From contig NZ_JAFKCZ010000001.1 in NCBI RefSeq assembly GCF_017255185.1, positions 186,001 to 250,000 of the forward strand: 64,000 bases of DNA. Reading direction: 5' to 3'. The position numbers and the translations under genes were made by a program. The stretch is from Parahaliea mediterranea (lineage in GTDB: Bacteria; Pseudomonadota; Gammaproteobacteria; Pseudomonadales; Halieaceae). Below, piece by piece: positions 60,455-64,000 of this stretch. The stretch's first letter is position 1, and each line of letters begins with the position of its first letter. The notes under the pieces are model-generated. The model was not told the origin of the DNA. It worked only from the letters and a program-made list of their open reading frames with translations, and did no database searches.

Positions 60455-61498
60455 ATGGATTTTACCTTTAGCGAAGACCAGCTCCTGTTCCGCGATTCGG
60501 TGCGGGATTTCCTGGTGAACGAAGTGACCCCGGAGCGCATTCGCGGTACCTGGGAGAGCGACAGCGGCCGTGACGACGGTCTGTGGCGGCAACTGGCCGA
60601 GATGGGCCTGACCGGCATCACCGTGCCCGAGGAGCACGGTGGTCTGGGCATGAATGAACTGGACTTCGTACTGCTGGCCCAGGAGTGCGGCTACGTGGCC
60701 CTGCCCGAGCCCCTGGTCAACACCGCCCTGGTGGCGGTGCCGGTACTTACGCAACTGGGTGGGGAGCTTGCCGCCGAGTGGTTGCCGCAGATCGCGGCCG
60801 GTGACACCCGCGTTGCCGTGGGCTGTGCCGAAAACGGTTTGGCCGAGGACGCCGCCCAGTGTGGTTTGTTGCTGTGGGCCGAACCCCAGGCTCTCTACTT
60901 GCTGACGCCGGAACAGTTCGAGGCGCGTCACAACGCCTCGGTGGACCCCTCGCGCAAACTCTACGCCATCGATATCGCCGAGGGCGTCCCGCCGGTTGCC
61001 ACCGGCGAGCAGGCGGCGGCCCTTTACCAGGCGGTGCTCGATCGCGGCGCCCTGGGGGCGGCCGCCCAGGCCCTGGGCCTGGCCCAGCGCATGATCGATC
61101 TCTCGGTGCAGTACACCAGCGAACGCCAGCAGTTCGGCAAGCCCATCGGCACCTTCCAGGCGGTCAAGCACCACATGGCCAATGTCGCCGTGCGCCTGGA
61201 ATACGCCAAGGCCCCGGTAACCCGCGCGGCCTATGCCCTGGCCGGGGACGAGTCCCGTGCCGCCCACGCGGTGTCCCACGCCAAGCTGGCGGCTTGCGAG
61301 GCGGCCAACCTGGCGGCCAAGAACAGCATCCAGGTACACGGCGCCATGGGCTATACCTGGGAGGTGGATTTGCACATCTTCATGAAGAAGGCCTGGGCCA
61401 TGGCCGGCACCTTCGGCGATACCGGCTTTCACAAACAGCGTGTGGCGGAGCACATCTTCGCCGACGGCGCCGTCCTGGGGGCAGGTACAACATTTTGA
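60455..61498 (+). CDS. Acyl-CoA dehydrogenase, partner subunit lacking the catalytic Glu (FadE33-like)
   Basis: This 347-residue protein has MDFTFSEDQLLFRDSVRDFL, VPEEHGGLGMNELDFVLLAQ, the ERQQFGKPIGTFQAVKHHMA FAD motif and VHGAMGYTWEVDLHIFMKKA. At the aligned base position it reads YQAVLDRGALGAAAQALG, with no Glu. It also misses about 30 residues of the middle beta domain compared with its partner. These are traits of the small subunit in two-gene FadE enzymes. ATG 60455 is chosen on similarity, with AGAGAG upstream. The 157-bp gap before it holds no recognised feature. Confidence 0.86.
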   Translation: MDFTFSEDQLLFRDSVRDFLVNEVTPERIRGTWESDSGRDDGLWRQLAEMGLTGITVPEEHGGLGMNELDFVLLAQECGYVALPEPLVNTALVAVPVLTQLGGELAAEWLPQIAAGDTRVAVGCAENGLAEDAAQCGLLLWAEPQALYLLTPEQFEARHNASVDPSRKLYAIDIAEGVPPVATGEQAAALYQAVLDRGALGAAAQALGLAQRMIDLSVQYTSERQQFGKPIGTFQAVKHHMANVAVRLEYAKAPVTRAAYALAGDESRAAHAVSHAKLAACEAANLAAKNSIQVHGAMGYTWEVDLHIFMKKAWAMAGTFGDTGFHKQRVAEHIFADGAVLGAGTTF

Positions 61499-61515
61499 AA
61501 CCTGCGGGGGCAATA

Positions 61516-61625
61516 GGCCGAGTGAATTCGACCCTACAGATGTACCGGTCTACCCCCTGTAGGGCCGAATTCATTCGGCCACCGGCGGAACGCCCAAGCC
61601 CCCGTAGGGCCGAATTCATTCGGCC
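61516..61625. repeat. Three REP-like palindromes between the fadE partner gene and fadA6
   Basis: Copies at 61516-61537 (minus; mixed stem GGCCGAGT/ATTCGACC, partly decayed), 61559-61580 (plus) and 61604-61625 (plus). The two plus copies are 45 bp apart, the same period as in the 58-kb array. Confidence 0.87.
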
Positions 61626-61664
61626 AACCGACCACCGAATAATTGCACAGCGAGGAAACACACC

Positions 61665-62813
61665 ATGCCAGAAGCCTACATCGTAGACGCCGTACGCACC
61701 CCCACCGGCCGCCGCCGCGGCAGCCTGGCCGAGGTGCACGGCGCGGACCTGGGCGCCCACGTGCTAAAAGCACTGGCCGAACGCAACGCCATTCCCGACA
61801 ACGAATACGACGACGTGATCTTCGGCTGCGTCGACACCATCGGCCCCCTGGCCGGCGATATCGCCCGCACCTGCTGGCTGGCCGCCGGCCTGTCCGACGA
61901 GGTGCCCGGCACCACCGTCGACCGCCAGTGCGGTTCTTCCCAGCAGGCGGTGCACTTCGCCGCCCAGGCGGTGATGGCCGGGGTCAACGATGTGGTCGTG
62001 GCCGGCGGTGTACAGACCATGACCAGCATCCCCATCTCTTCCGCGATGCTGGCCGCCGAGCCCCTGGGCTTCAAGGACCCCTTCTCAGGCAGCCAGGGCT
62101 GGGTGGCCCGCTACGGCGACACCCCGGTGTCGCAGTTCAACTCGGCGCAGATGATCGCCGACAAATGGCAGTGCAGTCGCGAGGACATGGAGGCCTTTGC
62201 CCTGGAATCCCACGCCCGCGCCCTGCGCGCCATCGCGGAGGGCCGCTTCGATCGCGAAATCGTGGCCATGGACCAATTGGCGATGGACGAGACGCCGCGC
62301 AAGACCTCGATGGAGAAGATGGCGGACCTGGATCCGCTGGCGGAGGGCGGCACGATCACCGCCGCGGTATCGAGCCAGACCTGCGACGCGGCCTCGGCGG
62401 TGCTGATCGTGTCGGAGGCGGCCCTGAAGCGCTACAACCTGACACCCCGGGCGCGCATTCACCACATGAGCGTGCGCGGCGCGGACCCGATCTGGATGCT
62501 GACCGCGCCGATCCCGGCAACGGCCTACGCATTGAAGAAGGCTGGCATGAAGCTAGAGGACATCGACCTGGCGGAGGTGAACGAGGCCTTTGCGTCGGTG
62601 CCGATGGCGTGGATGAAGGAGACGGGATTCCCGTACGAGAAGATGAACGTGAACGGCGGCGCGATCGCCCTGGGCCACCCGCTGGGTGCGACGGGCACGA
62701 AACTGATGACGACGCTGCTGCACGAGTTGGAGCGCACGGGCGGGCGCTATGGATTGCAAACCATGTGCGAGGGTGGCGGGCAGGCCAATGTCACCATTCT
62801 CGAGCGCTTGTAA
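61665..62813 (+). CDS. fadA6: FadA6-type acetyl-CoA acetyltransferase (thiolase)
   Basis: The 382-residue thiolase cleaves a beta-ketoacyl-CoA late in steroid C/D-ring degradation. It has the nucleophile Cys89 (TVDRQCGSSQQAVHFAA), the GGAIALGHPLGATGTKL motif with the active-site His and the C-terminal Cys in TMCEGGGQANV. N-terminal EAYIVDAVRTPTGRRRGSLA is typical. ATG 61665 follows GAGGAAA. It belongs to the ipd/fadE cluster by position and strand. Confidence 0.9.
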   Translation: MPEAYIVDAVRTPTGRRRGSLAEVHGADLGAHVLKALAERNAIPDNEYDDVIFGCVDTIGPLAGDIARTCWLAAGLSDEVPGTTVDRQCGSSQQAVHFAAQAVMAGVNDVVVAGGVQTMTSIPISSAMLAAEPLGFKDPFSGSQGWVARYGDTPVSQFNSAQMIADKWQCSREDMEAFALESHARALRAIAEGRFDREIVAMDQLAMDETPRKTSMEKMADLDPLAEGGTITAAVSSQTCDAASAVLIVSEAALKRYNLTPRARIHHMSVRGADPIWMLTAPIPATAYALKKAGMKLEDIDLAEVNEAFASVPMAWMKETGFPYEKMNVNGGAIALGHPLGATGTKLMTTLLHELERTGGRYGLQTMCEGGGQANVTILERL

Positions 62814-62861
62814 TTGGTTGGGTATCGCTCTGGAATCGCATTGAATGGCGCTCCGTAGCAG

Positions 62862-62990
62862 GGCGCGCCACCTCGGGGGAGGCCGGCGGGACACGCCGTG
62901 AACCCGACCATGGGGGCTTGTGTTGCGGGGGGCCGCCCCCGGCATCCATGCCTCTCACAGTCCCGCCAGCCTCCCCCGAGGCGTCACGCC
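62862..62990. repeat. Long-hairpin element, 129 bp
   Basis: The left arm (62862-62892) and right arm (62960-62990) are inverted copies over 31 bp; the inner 21 bp (CTCGGGGGAGGCYGGCGGGAC) differ by one base. The loop holds a second GC-rich hairpin (GCGGGGGGCCGCCCCCGGC). It lies 48 bp after fadA6 and has no open frame. Confidence 0.8.
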
Positions 62991-63243
62991 TTCTAGCGTG
63001 CCAACTCGAAATGCGTAGCCCAGGGTAACTGAGTTGGAAAATGTGGCTGGCAGTAAACGGGAGTAACCGATTTCGGCAGCTCCGAAGGTAGCCTGTAAAG
63101 GGGTCAGAGCCCTTTTAGCTATGGTGCTCCGGCACACGGCCCGGCGCCCACGGACCTCTTCTTGCGCGGCTCGGAGATTGGGCTGCCGGAAACACTGGGG
63201 TGAAGGATGGAAGTTAAAGCCTATTTCGACAGCACTGCAGGTA

Positions 63244-63357
63244 GCCCAGGGGGCGTGGGGGCGTTTTTCAGGACCGTGTGCAGCATGGATGCTGCGCACG
63301 AGCCTACATGGACGTATTCACGGCGAGTCCTGAAAAGCGCCCCCATGTCCCCGGGGC
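63244..63357. repeat. Long-hairpin element with inner hairpin, 114 bp
   Basis: The arms 63244-63274 and 63327-63357 are inverted 31-bp copies with a few mismatches; the core TTTTCAGGAC / GTCCTGAAAA is perfect. Inside is GTGTGCAGCATGGATGCTGCGCAC at 63276-63299, itself a hairpin. Structure resembles a MITE or structured RNA; the 63000-63486 stretch has no credible gene. Confidence 0.8.
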
Positions 63358-63389
63358 GGAATGTTAACCCCGAAGCGACGCCAATGCGG

Positions 63390-63435
63390 AAAAGGGGTCA
63401 GACCCCTTTATTAGAAAAGGGTTCTGACCCCTTTA
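63390..63435. repeat. AAAGGGGTCAGA-CCCCTTT repeats
   Basis: AAAGGGGTCAGACCCCTTT at about 63391-63409 is followed by AAAGGGTTCTGACCCCTTT at about 63416-63434. A related AAAGGGGTCAGAGCCCTTTT lies at 63097-63116. Such sequences commonly flank repeat-associated transposase relics, from general knowledge. No transposase gene is in the window. Confidence 0.7.
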
Positions 63436-63486
63436 TTGGCCCCCTGTATTAAAACAGAGACACAGAGCAAAGACAGGAACTGAACA

Positions 63487-64000
63487 ATGAGCGGAATCTG
63501 CGAAGGACGAGTAGTCATCATCACCGGCGCCGGTGGCGGCCTGGGCGCGGCCCATGCGAGGGTGCTGGCCAGCGAAGGCGCCAAGGTCGTCGTCAACGAC
63601 ATCAACCAAGAGGCCGCGGCCAAAGTCGTTGAGGAGATCAAGGCCGCCGGCGGCGAAGCCGCGGTCAACACCTCCGATATCACCAACTACGACGACAGTC
63701 TCAATGCCGTCAAACAGGCCATCGACACCTTCGGTGGCCTGCACGCCGTGGTCAACAATGCCGGCATCAACCGCGACCGCATGTTCGCCTCCATGACCGA
63801 GGCCGAGTGGGATGCCATCATGGCCGTGCACCTCAAGGGGCATTTCTGCATCAGCTCCCACGCCGTGCACTACTGGCGCGGGCAGGCCAAGGCCGGTGAG
63901 TCCGTCGATGGCCGCATTATCAACACCACCTCCGGCGCCGGACTGCAGGGCTCCATCGGCCAGTCCAACTACGCCGCCGCCAAGGCCGGTATCGCCGCCC
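63487..64000 (+). CDS. SDR family oxidoreductase, 3' end cut off by the window
   Basis: The first 171 residues show a classical SDR: TGAGGGLGAAHARVLASEGA nucleotide loop, VVVNDINQEAAAK, VVNNAGINRDRMFASM and the active-site Ser/Tyr region (NTTSGAGLQGSIGQSNYAAAK, with YxxxK). The style MSGICEGRVVIITGAGGGLG resembles Rv3548c/Rv3549c-type dehydrogenases of the mycobacterial HIP cluster, which fits its place after fadA6. The frame is still open at base 64000. Confidence 0.88.
   Translation, partial: MSGICEGRVVIITGAGGGLGAAHARVLASEGAKVVVNDINQEAAAKVVEEIKAAGGEAAVNTSDITNYDDSLNAVKQAIDTFGGLHAVVNNAGINRDRMFASMTEAEWDAIMAVHLKGHFCISSHAVHYWRGQAKAGESVDGRIINTTSGAGLQGSIGQSNYAAAKAGIAA

Noticed and set aside
63207-63452. 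A plus-strand frame of 81 residues in the gap after fadA6
   Set aside because: It runs through a long hairpin element and the GGGGTCAGA repeats, has no ribosome site and no recognisable features.

Overview
The window looks like the chromosome of an aerobic, GC-rich gammaproteobacterium of the marine Halieaceae/Cellvibrionales type. This is inferred from gene content: AceK, AceE/AceF with a double lipoyl E2, BepA, NadA, FabV, a TonB-dependent receptor, and steroid-type acyl-CoA catabolism. No rRNA, tRNA or CRISPR was seen. Most genes are GC-rich with strong G/C third positions. The clear exception is about 13-21 kb, which is visibly AT-rich by eye.

Layout. (1) 1-7.3 kb: a two-subunit acyl-CoA dehydrogenase pair, then a chain of five overlapping genes: a luciferase-like flavin/F420 oxidoreductase, an SDR dehydrogenase, isocitrate dehydrogenase kinase/phosphatase (aceK) and two histidine phosphatases. 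(2) 7.5-11.2 kb: tesB, a double TetR regulator, tag and a crotonase. (3) 11.2-26.8 kb: a signalling island on the minus strand. It holds two EAL/GGDEF proteins, a secreted subtilisin, a secreted protein with 13 copies of the decapeptide EQAGYKWSIR, a giant hybrid sensor kinase and a second giant sensor kinase (both with beta-propeller and Y_Y_Y sensors), and a degenerate ApbE-like protein. This is the best candidate for an undescribed system. (4) 27.2-40.3 kb: housekeeping genes (DUF6746-like protein, a Ddn-like oxidoreductase, nadA, bepA, tusA-like, an AI-2E family permease, an M16 protease, aceE-aceF). (5) 40.7-45.4 kb: a four-gene glucosylglycerate operon (glycerate kinase, MPGP-type phosphatase, GpgS, glucosylglycerate phosphorylase). 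(6) 45.9-49.6 kb: fabV, an MBL hydrolase and an AlkK-like ligase. (7) 49.8-64 kb: a steroid C/D-ring (HIP) degradation region: TonB receptor, fadD3, two coupled Lrp/AsnC regulators, ipdA, ipdB, ipdC, echA20, a fadE pair, fadA6 and a truncated SDR.

How the genes work together. In region 7 the likely flow is substrate uptake (TonB receptor), CoA activation of the bicyclic steroid remnant HIP (FadD3), dehydrogenation (FadE pair, SDR), ring opening (EchA20, IpdC, IpdAB) and thiolysis (FadA6). The resulting acetyl-CoA and related units enter central metabolism, where AceK sets the split between TCA cycle and glyoxylate shunt. Region 1 may serve a related acyl-CoA or steroid step. In region 3 a periplasmic or surface signal, possibly generated by the subtilisin and the repeat protein, could be read by the propeller kinases and passed to c-di-GMP enzymes; this link is inference.

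Intergenic regions carry at least 26 copies of a short palindrome (GTAG followed by GGYCGAAT-NN-ATTCGRCC). The stem shows compensatory changes, as in RAYT-associated REP elements. A seven-copy 45-bp array of this element lies inside the ipd cluster. Other repeats are an 8-bp and a 14-bp tandem array, a ~200-bp MITE-like element and two long-hairpin elements at 62.9-63.4 kb.
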